Assembly (NCBI GenBank): GCA_044233795.1
Contig: JBIIJL010000061.1
Span: forward strand, 1-13,432
Direction of reading: 5' to 3'
Origin: JBIIJL01 sp044233795
Lineage (GTDB): Bacteria; Pseudomonadota; Gammaproteobacteria; Legionellales; Legionellaceae
Length of the DNA: 13,432 nt
Shown: in pieces, positions 7,241 through 13,432 of the stretch
How the letters are laid out: each line of letters opens with the position of its first letter
Numbering within the stretch: position 1 is the first letter of the stretch
The notes under the pieces: model-generated
Told to the model about the DNA's origin: nothing
Seen by the model: only the letters and a program-made list of their open reading frames with translations
Databases searched by the model: none
Position numbers and translations under genes: made by a program

Positions 7241-8326
7241 TCAAATACCTGCTCCAGCTGGATTTAGGTAGATCTCACTGGCTCGCTTACCAAAATGCCT
7301 TATTATTCTTCTTAAACCGACATTCAAATTCACAACTAGCTTTTGCACATGGTCGCCCGTCGTGACAGTTAACTCATTTACGACTCGAAATAAAAAATAG
7401 ACCCCACGCAAACTGGGGGCACTTGTTGGTTTGTTCGTTTGACTCGGAATGGTTTCATTCTTTTCTTGCAGCGATTGTTGTAACTCATACTCCCCGTATA
7501 CCATAAGACATAAGGTCATCACCATCATAAGGGCATCGATACGCTCAGGTGTCTTCAAAAAAACCGAGTCGATTTGAAATGTATCCTCTTTGATAAATTT
7601 AAAACCACGTTTAGTCCCAGACTGTCCCTTATATTCGCTCAAAACCTCTTTGTTCGATAAAATCATCTCATCCAATTGATTGGTCGCTAAAACAAATCGA
7701 CCTTTCCGAGTTCGCATTTCAGCGATCTTCTGTTCATATAAATGCAGATTGAATTCAATTTGATACCCAATGGTTTCTGTTAACTCATCCGCTTTGGGCC
7801 GCCCTTTGGACGGATATTTTTTTACTTCAACAATAGAGAAGGTTACTTCATGAAATTTTAACAACTTTTTTTGTGTCTCAGCTTGATTGCATGCATCATG
7901 TTGGCACGTGAAAACTTGATTGCTTAAGTGCCACCAAGCTTTATTTTGATTATCGCCTTCCGTTTTAATTTTCTTATCCAATGTCTTGCTTTCGCGATGA
8001 TAAGCCGCCTCAGAGAAAAACATCAGCTAACGTTGTTTTACATCCTTATAATTCGATATAGTCGCACAATAAGAGTAACCATTGCTCAACTTAATCCAAG
8101 TAAGCTCTTTTTCTGGTATCGAAACTAGTGTGCTTACTTCTTTGATTTTCTCTGGTGCCCGTGTTATCCAAAACATGTCGGTGCTACGTTGCAGAATATT
8201 CGCATAAATCGCGCTGTCACCAACATAAATAAAATCAGGCGTATCGCCAGCTCACGACGAAACTGCTTTATTTTAATAGCGGCTGCAGGCGTCGTTGTCT
8301 GATCGGAGGCATTTCCGCCAATTTTT
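7241..8326 (-). pseudogene. IS1634-family transposase, truncated and broken
   Basis: The last 260 codons (8023-7241) are uninterrupted and carry family segments: KAWWHLSNQVFTC, PSKGRPK, RKGRFVLATNQLDE, EYKGQSGTKRGFKFIK, DSVFLKTPERIDALMMVMTL. Upstream in the same frame is TPDFIYVGDSAIYA, with the catalytic Asp of GDS, joined across an in-frame TAG at 8027-8029 that stands where relatives have Trp (RQRW). Near 8246-8255 the frame shifts, and a further fragment (GGNASDQTT) is read in the other frame up to about 8326. The N-terminal domain is missing. In the Y-x-G-Q-x(3)-E-R-G-F motif the Glu position is Lys (residue 138 of the 260-codon piece). The element is thus dead in several ways. Its truncated end abuts a 25-bp repeat of the att region. 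Confidence 0.85.
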
Positions 8327-8351
8327 ACCCTGTATGCACTCTATAATTCAA
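8327..8351 (+). repeat. Arm-type-like direct repeat, left copy
   Basis: 25 bases that match 8567-8591 at 21 of 25 positions; all four differences are transitions. The shared core is ATGCAC(T/C)CT(A/G)TAATTCAA. It lies 39 bases from the tRNA fragment on the CCA side. By position and repetition it resembles an integrase arm-binding site. Confidence 0.55.
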
Positions 8352-8390
8352 TTTCGTTTTCCATAAAAATCGAATAACCCTTGGTTTCAT

Positions 8391-8440
8391 TGGTCGGAGT
8401 GACTGGAATCGAACCAGCGGCCCCTGCCTCCCGAAGGCAA
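8391..8440 (-). tRNA. tRNA-Pro(CGG) 3' fragment, integration site core
   Basis: Read on the minus strand it contains a 3' anticodon half: loop TTCGGGA (8435-8429) with anticodon CGG (8433-8431), stem strand GGCAG, then T-arm CTGG-TTCGATT-CCAG (8417-8403), acceptor strand CACTCCG (8401-8395), discriminator A and CCA (8393-8391). The loop equals that of E. coli proK. The 5' half (acceptor CGGAGTG, D-arm) is not present upstream; identity with a tRNA ends at the 5' anticodon stem, where T27-G43 replaces a normal pair. Such 3' halves are what integrases of tRNA-targeting islands leave at the far end. It is not a functional tRNA gene here. Confidence 0.85.
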
Positions 8441-8566
8441 TCCTGATTGTTTCTTAATGTATCCCTATATATCTCCATGAACAAACAGCCCTTTATACTC
8501 AAGGGTTGTATCCATTTTATGATGTACAGCAATATATTGTTATGCTACATTCCACAATGAAAATGC

Positions 8567-8591
8567 ACCCTACATGCACCCTGTAATTCAA
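8567..8591 (+). repeat. Arm-type-like direct repeat, right copy
   Basis: Second copy of the 25-bp repeat at 8327-8351, 127 bases from the tRNA fragment on the anticodon side. An additional ATGCACCCT at 8563-8571 overlaps its start in tandem with an 11-base period, so this side holds two binding-site-like units. Confidence 0.55.
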
Positions 8592-8628
8592 AAGTAATGA
8601 TTTCTTATTACTTCATGAGGTATTAAAT

Positions 8629-8691
8629 ATGATAAAGTTCAGGGTGTTTGAAAAGCAAGAACGAAGTAGAGGGATTTTGTGGGGGCTATGA
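8629..8691 (+). CDS. 20-residue ORF, possible leader peptide
   Basis: ATG 8629 is preceded by GAGG (8617-8620) at 8 bases. It encodes MIKFRVFEKQERSRGILWGL and stops at 8689-8691, eight bases before a hairpin. The ribosome site is as good as any in the window. A 7-bp inverted repeat lies just before the site. It could be a leader peptide of the abi-int unit, a truncated excisionase-like gene, or chance. No homology is recognised. Confidence 0.35.
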   Translation: MIKFRVFEKQERSRGILWGL

Positions 8692-8698
8692 ACCAAAA

Positions 8699-8716
8699 AA
8701 CCACCGAAAGGTGGTT
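8699..8716 (-). terminator. Hairpin terminator (strongest on the minus strand)
   Basis: AACCACC (8699-8705), loop GAAA and GGTGGTT (8710-8716) form a perfect stem. On the minus strand it is followed by TTTT from 8698 downward, giving an intrinsic terminator. On the plus strand only TTCTTGG follows, so termination there would be weaker. It separates the att region from the abi-int unit. Confidence 0.6.
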
Positions 8717-8741
8717 CTTGGTCAACTGCTAAAAGGGACGC

Positions 8742-8773
8742 TTGCGCGTTATCCTAAAAGCTTACGTTATAAT
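8742..8773 (+). promoter_or_regulatory. Probable promoter of the abi-int unit
   Basis: A perfect TATAAT lies at 8768-8773. TTGCGC at 8742-8747 is the best -35 candidate but the spacing is 20 bases, longer than usual, so the promoter may need an activator. Transcription from here would start near 8780 and favour the ATG at 8828. Confidence 0.4.
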
Positions 8774-8827
8774 TATGAACCATTTTAGATGGTTGTGTCA
8801 AATTATTTTTGGGAAACGGGGTATCAG

Positions 8828-9568
8828 ATGGAAGAATATATTGGCGTTTTATCGATTGATAGGCTGAAAAGCTATGAGATCCTATGTCCAAGTAAGTTGG
8901 AGGGAAATATCATTGGCGCATATCATTGGAATTTGTTGATATGTGAAACATTATACCCATTTATTCATTCTGTTGAAATTGCGCTACGTAATTCTATCCA
9001 TCAGGCAGCTACCAGAAGATTTGATACAGAATTTTGGTTTGAAATCGTTGTGACTGATGGTAAGTCAAAAGCTATTCTTGATGATACTAAAAGGGATTTG
9101 AATCATAGGTTTGAGCATGTAACAGCATCAGATATCGTTGCATCATTAACGTTTGGTTTTTGGACAACATTAATAAAACATAAAACATATGCAAATAGTC
9201 ATAATCCATATCGCTTATGGCCTGATTTAATTTCCTCGGTATTTCCCAATTATCCTAGAGGTGATGATGAGAGGAAAAACATATCCAAACGATTTGAGGA
9301 GATTAAGTTAATTAGAAACCGTTTGTTTCATCATGAACCTATCTGGAAATTTAAAAACGCTAGAACATCGCAAGACTGTATTGCTGAACTACGTCGCAAG
9401 TTCAATGACATATTCAAAGCAATTGGCTGGATTTCAAAGTACAAACGAAATTGTTTAAGAGAGTTTGGTTTTGTTGAATCGTTTAAAAATAATTGCACGC
9501 TTGAAGTTTTAGAGAGCTATAAGGCGAAGGGTTCTGAAATATTACAACACACGCAGATTAATATATGA
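8828..9568 (+). CDS. Abi-family HEPN protein (probable phage-abortive RNase)
   Basis: 246 residues from ATG 8828. Typical Abi-like features appear in order: EEYIGVLSIDRLKSYE at the N-terminus, VEIALRNSIH (residues 49-58), SLTFGFWTTLI (106-116) and RNRLFHHEPIW (163-173). The last contains R163-x4-H168, the catalytic motif of HEPN RNases; Abi proteins of this group stop phage growth by RNA cleavage or arrest. Activity of this protein is inferred. The reading could start at ATG 8789, but that leader would be only about 9 bases long and has no ribosome site, while GGGG lies 6 bases before 8828 and relatives begin near the EEYIG segment. Its TGA overlaps the integrase ATG (ATGA), so the two are translated together. 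Cytoplasmic; no membrane segment. Confidence 0.8.
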   Translation: MEEYIGVLSIDRLKSYEILCPSKLEGNIIGAYHWNLLICETLYPFIHSVEIALRNSIHQAATRRFDTEFWFEIVVTDGKSKAILDDTKRDLNHRFEHVTASDIVASLTFGFWTTLIKHKTYANSHNPYRLWPDLISSVFPNYPRGDDERKNISKRFEEIKLIRNRLFHHEPIWKFKNARTSQDCIAELRRKFNDIFKAIGWISKYKRNCLREFGFVESFKNNCTLEVLESYKAKGSEILQHTQINI

Positions 9569-10788
9569 AAGCAAAAATCAATAACACGCTCATTAAAAAA
9601 CTGCTTCCTGAAGACAAAGAATACGAAGTCCATGATCTTGACATAAAAGGATTCATGATAAGAGTCTTTCCATCAGGAACCATGCGTTACGTATGCCAGT
9701 ACAAAAGAGGCAAAAAAATTAATCTTGGGACAGTTGGCGTCATAACAGCGGCCCAAGCTCGTGAAAAAGCCATTGAAGTGCTAGGTAACGTCAATAAAGG
9801 TATTGAGCCAACCGCACAGAAAGGGATAAATAAGCCTAGAACACTGCAAGAATTTATCGAGAGTGATTATAAGCCATGGGTTTTGTCGACGCATAAACGA
9901 GGCCAAGAGACGCTAGCAGGGCTTACACGATGTTATAAGACATTTTATTCCAAACCGTTGATTGAAATTACGCCTGTCTTAATAGAACAATGGCGCGTCA
10001 AACGTGTGAATGAAGGTACGGCGCAGGCAACTTTGAACCGCAATATTACTATGTTGAAATCGTTGCTGAGCAAAGCCATGGAATGGGGTTTTCTAAAGGA
10101 AAATGCGCTTAAAAATTTAAAACAATTTAAAATAGACCGCTCCCCTAAGATCCGCTATTTGACACTCGAAGAGGAGACTCGTTTGCGTCAAGCACTATTG
10201 GAGAGGGATAAACAACTACGGCAAGATAGAAGCAGCGCAAACCTTTGGCGAGAAAAGCGGGGTTATGATTTATTGCCCGAATTTTCAGAAGATGACCCTT
10301 GTGATTATTTAATGCCGATGGTGCTATTGTCGATTAATACTGGACTACGTCGAGGTGAATTATTTCATTTGACTTGGGACATGGTGAATTTGTCAGAAGG
10401 TTCCTTGATATTGTCTGGCGAAATTACAAAGAACAAACACTCTCGTTTTATTCCGCTCAATGATGAAGCTTATAAGGTTTTGGATCAACTGCATAAAAAA
10501 GTAGAGATAAACGAAGGATTAGTTTTTCCAAGTAAAAATAACCAACCCTTTAATCATGTGAAACGCTCATGGGGATCGTTATTGAAAAAAGCGAATATTA
10601 CACAGTTTCGATGGCATGATTTACGACATCATTTTGCGAGTAAGTTGGTGATGGCAGGGGTGGATCTGAATACGGTGCGTGAATTATTGGGTCATTCAGA
10701 TATTGCGATGACGTTAAGGTACGCACATTTGGCGCCAGAGCATAAAATTAATGCGGTGAAGAGGATTGACTGGTCACCTCATGTCTAA
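9565..10788 (+). CDS. Tyrosine-recombinase integrase of a tRNA-targeting island
   Basis: 407 residues, full length. The N-terminal part (about 1-90) is the DUF4102-type arm-DNA-binding domain with FMIRVFPSGTMRYVCQYKRG and LGTVGVITAAQAREKA. The core-binding SAM-like domain spans about 92-190. The catalytic domain has R262 (NTGLRRGE), K289 (ITKNKHSR), H351 and R354 (HDLRH), H377 (LLGHSDI) and nucleophile Y386 (LRYAHL), so all active-site residues are present. Such enzymes insert islands and prophages into tRNA 3' ends, matching the tRNA-Pro fragment 1.1 kb upstream. It starts inside the stop of the abi gene and its end overlaps the next gene by 8 bases, indicating one operon. Confidence 0.95.
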   Translation: MKAKINNTLIKKLLPEDKEYEVHDLDIKGFMIRVFPSGTMRYVCQYKRGKKINLGTVGVITAAQAREKAIEVLGNVNKGIEPTAQKGINKPRTLQEFIESDYKPWVLSTHKRGQETLAGLTRCYKTFYSKPLIEITPVLIEQWRVKRVNEGTAQATLNRNITMLKSLLSKAMEWGFLKENALKNLKQFKIDRSPKIRYLTLEEETRLRQALLERDKQLRQDRSSANLWREKRGYDLLPEFSEDDPCDYLMPMVLLSINTGLRRGELFHLTWDMVNLSEGSLILSGEITKNKHSRFIPLNDEAYKVLDQLHKKVEINEGLVFPSKNNQPFNHVKRSWGSLLKKANITQFRWHDLRHHFASKLVMAGVDLNTVRELLGHSDIAMTLRYAHLAPEHKINAVKRIDWSPHV

Positions 10789-11002
10789 AAAGAAAAATAG
10801 GTTAACTGGCCCTAAAACAAAAAAATGCCCTGCTAGACTTCAATCTGCAACGCATTGGATACCAACCTACACGGGCAAACATATAGTGAGAGGATATCGG
10901 AAGCGCTTTCGAGTTGATGTGATCTGTGCAATTCAAGAGCTCCGGATGCTTGGTGTCAGATTAGATGAAAGTTATGTGGCCCAGCTTATTCGTAAGCGGT
11001 GA
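10781..11002 (+). CDS. Small conserved protein, 3' end replaced by IS66
   Basis: 73 residues, basic at the N-terminus (MSKKKNRLTGPKTKKCPARL), then HWIPTYTGKHIVRGYRKRF and CAIQELRMLGVRLDESYV. I recall small uncharacterised proteins with a similar W-x-x-TYTGK-x-IV-x-GY core; the function is unknown. ATG 10781 overlaps the end of the integrase; GAGG at 10761 is too far for this ATG, so translation is probably coupled to int. A TTG start at 10766 is less likely. The last codons and the stop (CGT AAG CGG TGA) come from the IS66 inverted repeat beginning at 10992, so the native C-terminus is lost. The lost part is likely to be short. Confidence 0.7.
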   Translation: MSKKKNRLTGPKTKKCPARLQSATHWIPTYTGKHIVRGYRKRFRVDVICAIQELRMLGVRLDESYVAQLIRKR

Positions 11003-11038
11003 ATTAACCCCACCTACAAATAGCCATTAAAACACTAG

Positions 11039-11070
11039 ATACTCCTGAGAAAATAAAGCGCGAGGAGTAT
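11039..11070 (+). promoter_or_regulatory. Hairpin that hides the tnpA ribosome binding site
   Basis: ATACTCCT (11039-11046) and AGGAGTAT (11063-11070) are perfect 8-bp inverted repeats with a 16-base loop. The right arm contains AGGAG, the Shine-Dalgarno of tnpA, 7 bases before ATG 11075. RNA that includes both arms would fold and block translation. IS10 and IS50 use this device against transcripts that enter from outside. Confidence 0.6.
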
Positions 11071-11074
11071 ACCG

Positions 11075-11413
11075 ATGCAAACCCAAATGAAAAAACAGGT
11101 TGACTGTGACTGGGCAAGGCACGTAGCAAGCTGGAAGCAAAGTGGTTTGAGCCAAAGTGCGTACTGCCGGCAAGAAGGGATTAACAATAAGAAGTTCCAT
11201 TATCATTTGCACCGGCTAAGAAACGAAGAGTACAAGCCTGAGCTAACCTTTATCGAAGCAAAACCTATCATAAAATCAGCTGTAATAACAAAACCAGAAC
11301 CCAAGACGAGTATACGTCTAATTTTGCCTAATGGAGTGCAAGCGCTGCTAGATGATGTTTCGTTTGATTTATTACCCCAGGTGTTTAGTCTGGCGAGTAA
11401 TTTATCATGTTAA
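11075..11413 (+). CDS. tnpA: IS66 TnpA accessory protein
   Basis: 112 residues, normal for IS66 TnpA. The N-terminal segment WARHVASWKQSGLSQSAYCR followed by INNKKFHYHLHRLR is the family's helix-turn-helix-like region (W..H...W..SGLS...YCR..g...f..W..RL). The C-terminal half, SIRLILPNGVQALLDD, is the usual beta segment. TnpA is needed with TnpB and TnpC for IS66 transposition, but its biochemical role is not settled. AGGAG lies 7 bases upstream and can be masked by a hairpin. It overlaps tnpB by 7 bases. Confidence 0.9.
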   Translation: MQTQMKKQVDCDWARHVASWKQSGLSQSAYCRQEGINNKKFHYHLHRLRNEEYKPELTFIEAKPIIKSAVITKPEPKTSIRLILPNGVQALLDDVSFDLLPQVFSLASNLSC

Positions 11414-11760
11414 AGCTGAGAGAGGAGACCACCATTTATGTTGCATCACATGCAGTAGATTGCCGCAAAGCCATCAATGGTTTAGCGGCCCTTGTATCAG
11501 AGGAGTTGGATAGGCAGCCGCATGATGGTTCGGTCTATGTTTTTTATAACCAAGCCTGCTCCTTAGTTAAGTGTTTGTTTTGGGATAAGAATGGCTTTGT
11601 GCTCTATCATAAGCGTTTAGAGCGAGGTCGGTTTAAGATGGGTAGGCGTTCTGATGGTGCTTACACGATTAACAAAAATCAATTAGGCTGGTTATTAGCA
11701 GGGCTTGATTTTCAACTGATGAATGAATTTAGCACACTTGATTTCACTCATTATTTTTAA
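11407..11760 (+). CDS. tnpB: IS66 TnpB (Orf2) accessory protein
   Basis: 117 residues, the typical size. It shows the family signature in order: YVASHAVDCRKAINGLAALV, then YVFYNQACSLVKCLFWDKNG, then YHKRLERGRFKMGR (family consensus is 'vdmRkg.dGLa', 'vFvF.nrr.d.iK.L.wd..G', 'lyyKRLE.GrF'). TnpB is required for transposition in IS66 members. Its ATG sits inside the tnpA 3' end, so the two are coupled. An 81-bp gap follows before tnpC. Confidence 0.95.
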   Translation: MLKLREETTIYVASHAVDCRKAINGLAALVSEELDRQPHDGSVYVFYNQACSLVKCLFWDKNGFVLYHKRLERGRFKMGRRSDGAYTINKNQLGWLLAGLDFQLMNEFSTLDFTHYF

Positions 11761-11799
11761 TTCAAAATGCACATTTTAATATAAATATGCACGTTTATT

Positions 11800-11808
11800 T
11801 GGTATAAT
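11800..11808 (+). promoter_or_regulatory. Extended -10 promoter before tnpC
   Basis: TGGTATAAT at 11800-11808 is a perfect extended -10 element (TGn-TATAAT). No good -35 is seen, as expected for this promoter class. It lies 33 bases before ATG 11842, in the 81-bp gap after tnpB. The gap also repeats AAATGCAC/AATATGCAC, whose role is unknown. Confidence 0.5.
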
Positions 11809-11841
11809 TTACGCATAAAAACAAGAAGATAATCGATTGCG

Positions 11842-13410
11842 ATGAAATTAAATCCTGCTCAAACAGTAGACCAATTACGACAAGAAAATGCACGATTATT
11901 AGCATTGATTGAGCAGCGCGAGTGCACGATTCAAAATCTACAGCACCAGCTTCATTTATTCCGTACCGCACGATTTGGCCGCAAAAGTGAAAAAGGGGTT
12001 GTGCCTGAGCAAATGGCCCTTCACTTTGATGAAGCAGCATGTCTCGTAGAATTAGAGCAGGATGTTGAAACACCAGAAACACAAACCATTACTTACACCC
12101 GCGCGAAGAAGAATACTGGCAGAAAACCCTTGCCACAATCCTTGCCCTATGTAGAGCAAGTCCATGACTTAACAGAAGATGAAAAGCAATGTGCTTGCGG
12201 CTGTGCGTTAACCCACATCCGTGATGAAATTACTGAGCAACTTGACGTAGTCCCACAAATGACGTTTCGTGTGGTACACATTCGCAAACAATATGCGTGC
12301 AAAGGTTGTGAGGACACCATGAAGCTCGCACCCATGCCTAAACAGCCTATCCCGCGCTCCATTGCAAGCCCAGGCTTAATCGCCGCCGTAATTAACTCTA
12401 AGTTTCGTTGCCACATGCCTTTATATCGGCAAGAAGAGATGTTCCACGCCGCAGGCGTTCCACTCACGCGAGGTACCTTAGGTCATTGGGTAATTAAAGC
12501 AGCAGACTTATTGACACCTTTAGTCAAACTCATGGAGGACAGCATCCAAAGTTATGACATTGCCTATGCAGATGAAACAACGTTACAGGTACTTAAAGAA
12601 AAAGGCCGGCTGGCTGCGCAAAAATCATATATGTGGCTCTTTGCCGGTGGACCGCCTTCTAGGCGTGCTTTTGTCTATCAATATCATCAGACCCGTGCTC
12701 ACCGCATTCCTGCTGACTTCTTTGCCGATTTTCAAGGCTATCTACATGCAGATTGTTATGAAGCGTATATCAGTCTTGGTTTGAAGCCTTCTATTGTGCA
12801 TGTGGCGTGCTGGGCTCATGCGCGGCGCTATTTTGTCGATGTGGCTAAATCAACTAAAAAATCAGGTCTTGCTCATCAAGTCATTGCGCTTATCGCCAAA
12901 CTGTATCATCTAGAAGCAACGCTCAAAGAAGAAAACGCATCTCCAGTCATTGTCTTTGCTGCCCGCACTCAAAAAGCTAAAGCAATCGTCTTCGAAATTA
13001 AAACCATCTTAGATGAAGCCTGCTCAAAAGTACTGCCTAAAAGTCCTCTTGGTAAAGCAGTCTTTTATACGCTTAATCATTGGGAGGCCCTAAAAACGTA
13101 TCTTTATGACGGGCGCCTTGATATCGATAATAACTTGTCCGAACGCGCTATTAAACCCTTCGTCATCGGCAGAAAAAACTGGCTCTTCAGCGGTAATGAA
13201 GTGGGCGCTCAGGCCGGAGGAGTGCTCTTCTCCCTTATTGAAACCTGTAAATACCATCAAATCGATGTCTTTTCCTGGCTTAAATATGCCCTTACTCATA
13301 TTCAACAAGCGCACACCCTAGAGCAACTCGAGACACTCCTTCCCTACAACATTGACACTCAACGTCTCGACAATATGAGAAGCTTACCTAACTTGATCTT
13401 GCCCGCATAG
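11842..13410 (+). CDS. tnpC: IS66 transposase TnpC
   Basis: 522 residues, full length. An N-terminal coiled coil (about 8-40, QLRQENARLLALIEQRE) is followed by the 'R.ARFGRKSEK' segment typical of IS66. A zinc-binding domain has C117/C119/C121 and C153/C156. The DDE catalytic domain follows, with D244 (YADETTLQV), D304 (GYLHADCYEAY) and E434 (NNLSERAIKPF), and then the C-terminal IS66 region with GRKNWLFSG and GGVLFSLIETCK. The cell uses it for DNA cleavage and strand transfer at the inverted repeats. The start has only a weak AAGAAG upstream, and an extended -10 promoter lies before it. The TAG stop at 13408-13410 forms the inner edge of the right inverted repeat. Confidence 0.95.
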   Translation: MKLNPAQTVDQLRQENARLLALIEQRECTIQNLQHQLHLFRTARFGRKSEKGVVPEQMALHFDEAACLVELEQDVETPETQTITYTRAKKNTGRKPLPQSLPYVEQVHDLTEDEKQCACGCALTHIRDEITEQLDVVPQMTFRVVHIRKQYACKGCEDTMKLAPMPKQPIPRSIASPGLIAAVINSKFRCHMPLYRQEEMFHAAGVPLTRGTLGHWVIKAADLLTPLVKLMEDSIQSYDIAYADETTLQVLKEKGRLAAQKSYMWLFAGGPPSRRAFVYQYHQTRAHRIPADFFADFQGYLHADCYEAYISLGLKPSIVHVACWAHARRYFVDVAKSTKKSGLAHQVIALIAKLYHLEATLKEENASPVIVFAARTQKAKAIVFEIKTILDEACSKVLPKSPLGKAVFYTLNHWEALKTYLYDGRLDIDNNLSERAIKPFVIGRKNWLFSGNEVGAQAGGVLFSLIETCKYHQIDVFSWLKYALTHIQQAHTLEQLETLLPYNIDTQRLDNMRSLPNLILPA

Positions 13411-13432
13411 GTGGGGTTAATTCACCGCTTAC

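Larger units (their letters stand above)
8441..8788. other. att-arm and leader region between tRNA fragment and abi gene
   Basis: 348 bp without a long gene. It holds two tandem ATGCACCCT copies (8563-8571 and 8574-8582), an inverted repeat AAGTAAT/ATTACTT (8592-8598 and 8607-8613), a 20-codon ORF, a hairpin terminator and a -10 box. This density of repeats is typical of the attachment and control region of an integrative element. Confidence 0.55.
10992..13432 (+). mobile_element. IS66-family insertion sequence, apparently intact
   Basis: The left end starts GTAAGCGGTGAATTAACCCC at 10992 and the right end is its exact reverse complement ending at 13432. The match is perfect for 25 bases (10992-11016 and 13408-13432). 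IS66 ends usually start GTAA. Inside are tnpA, tnpB and tnpC in the canonical order, all uninterrupted. Total length is 2441 bp. The left 8 bases of host DNA are GCTTATTC (10984-10991); IS66 makes 8-bp duplications, but the right flank is outside the window. Confidence 0.95.

Noticed and set aside
8391..8440. Functional tRNA-Pro gene
   Set aside because: The 5' acceptor strand and D-arm are absent upstream; only the 3' half is present.
1..13432. CRISPR array
   Set aside because: No regularly spaced direct repeats were seen; the repeats near 8327-8591 number two or three and flank a tRNA fragment.

Overview
The window is AT-rich, single-direction-patchy accessory DNA that most resembles the genome of an intracellular gammaproteobacterium of the Legionella/Coxiella kind. 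The grounds are an ankyrin-like effector-style protein, a large coiled-coil protein of unknown family, a GIY-YIG nuclease relic beside a GC-rich palindrome, and many decaying insertion sequences. The taxonomic statement is inference; no ribosomal or housekeeping gene is present to fix it.

Layout. 1-1717 (minus) is the N-terminal 572 codons of a large coiled-coil protein that runs off the left edge. It is divergent from a small SnoaL/NTF2-like gene (1837-2286, plus), which is followed by an M48 zinc metallopeptidase with its own promoter (2413-3324, plus). 3335-3566 holds a GC-rich palindrome and the C-terminal remnant of a GIY-YIG nuclease. 3640-4530 (minus) is an ankyrin-like protein whose 3' end contains an intrinsic terminator hairpin inside the reading frame. 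4531-4962 has only a small broken frame. 4963-5933 is a decayed IS3-family element (IS407-like). 6013-6774 (minus) is a protein of unknown function. 6775-7240 has no convincing gene. 7241-8326 is a broken IS1634-family transposase.

From about 8327 rightwards is an integrative element. A 50-base 3' fragment of a tRNA-Pro(CGG) gene (8391-8440, minus) is flanked on both sides by copies of a 25-bp direct repeat (8327-8351 and 8567-8591), which gives an attP-like arrangement. Then come a 20-codon ORF, a hairpin terminator, and an overlapping gene set: an Abi-like HEPN protein (8828-9568), a tyrosine integrase (9565-10788) and a small conserved protein (10781-11002). The last gene is cut by an apparently intact IS66 element (10992-13432, tnpA-tnpB-tnpC) whose right inverted repeat ends exactly at the window edge.

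How the parts work together. The abi and int genes overlap by ATGA and int overlaps the small gene, so the defence-like gene and the integrase are probably expressed from one transcript. The left part of the window looks like an older island eroded by IS elements. The double-armed att site suggests that two related tRNA-Pro islands are joined here; this is inference from the repeats.
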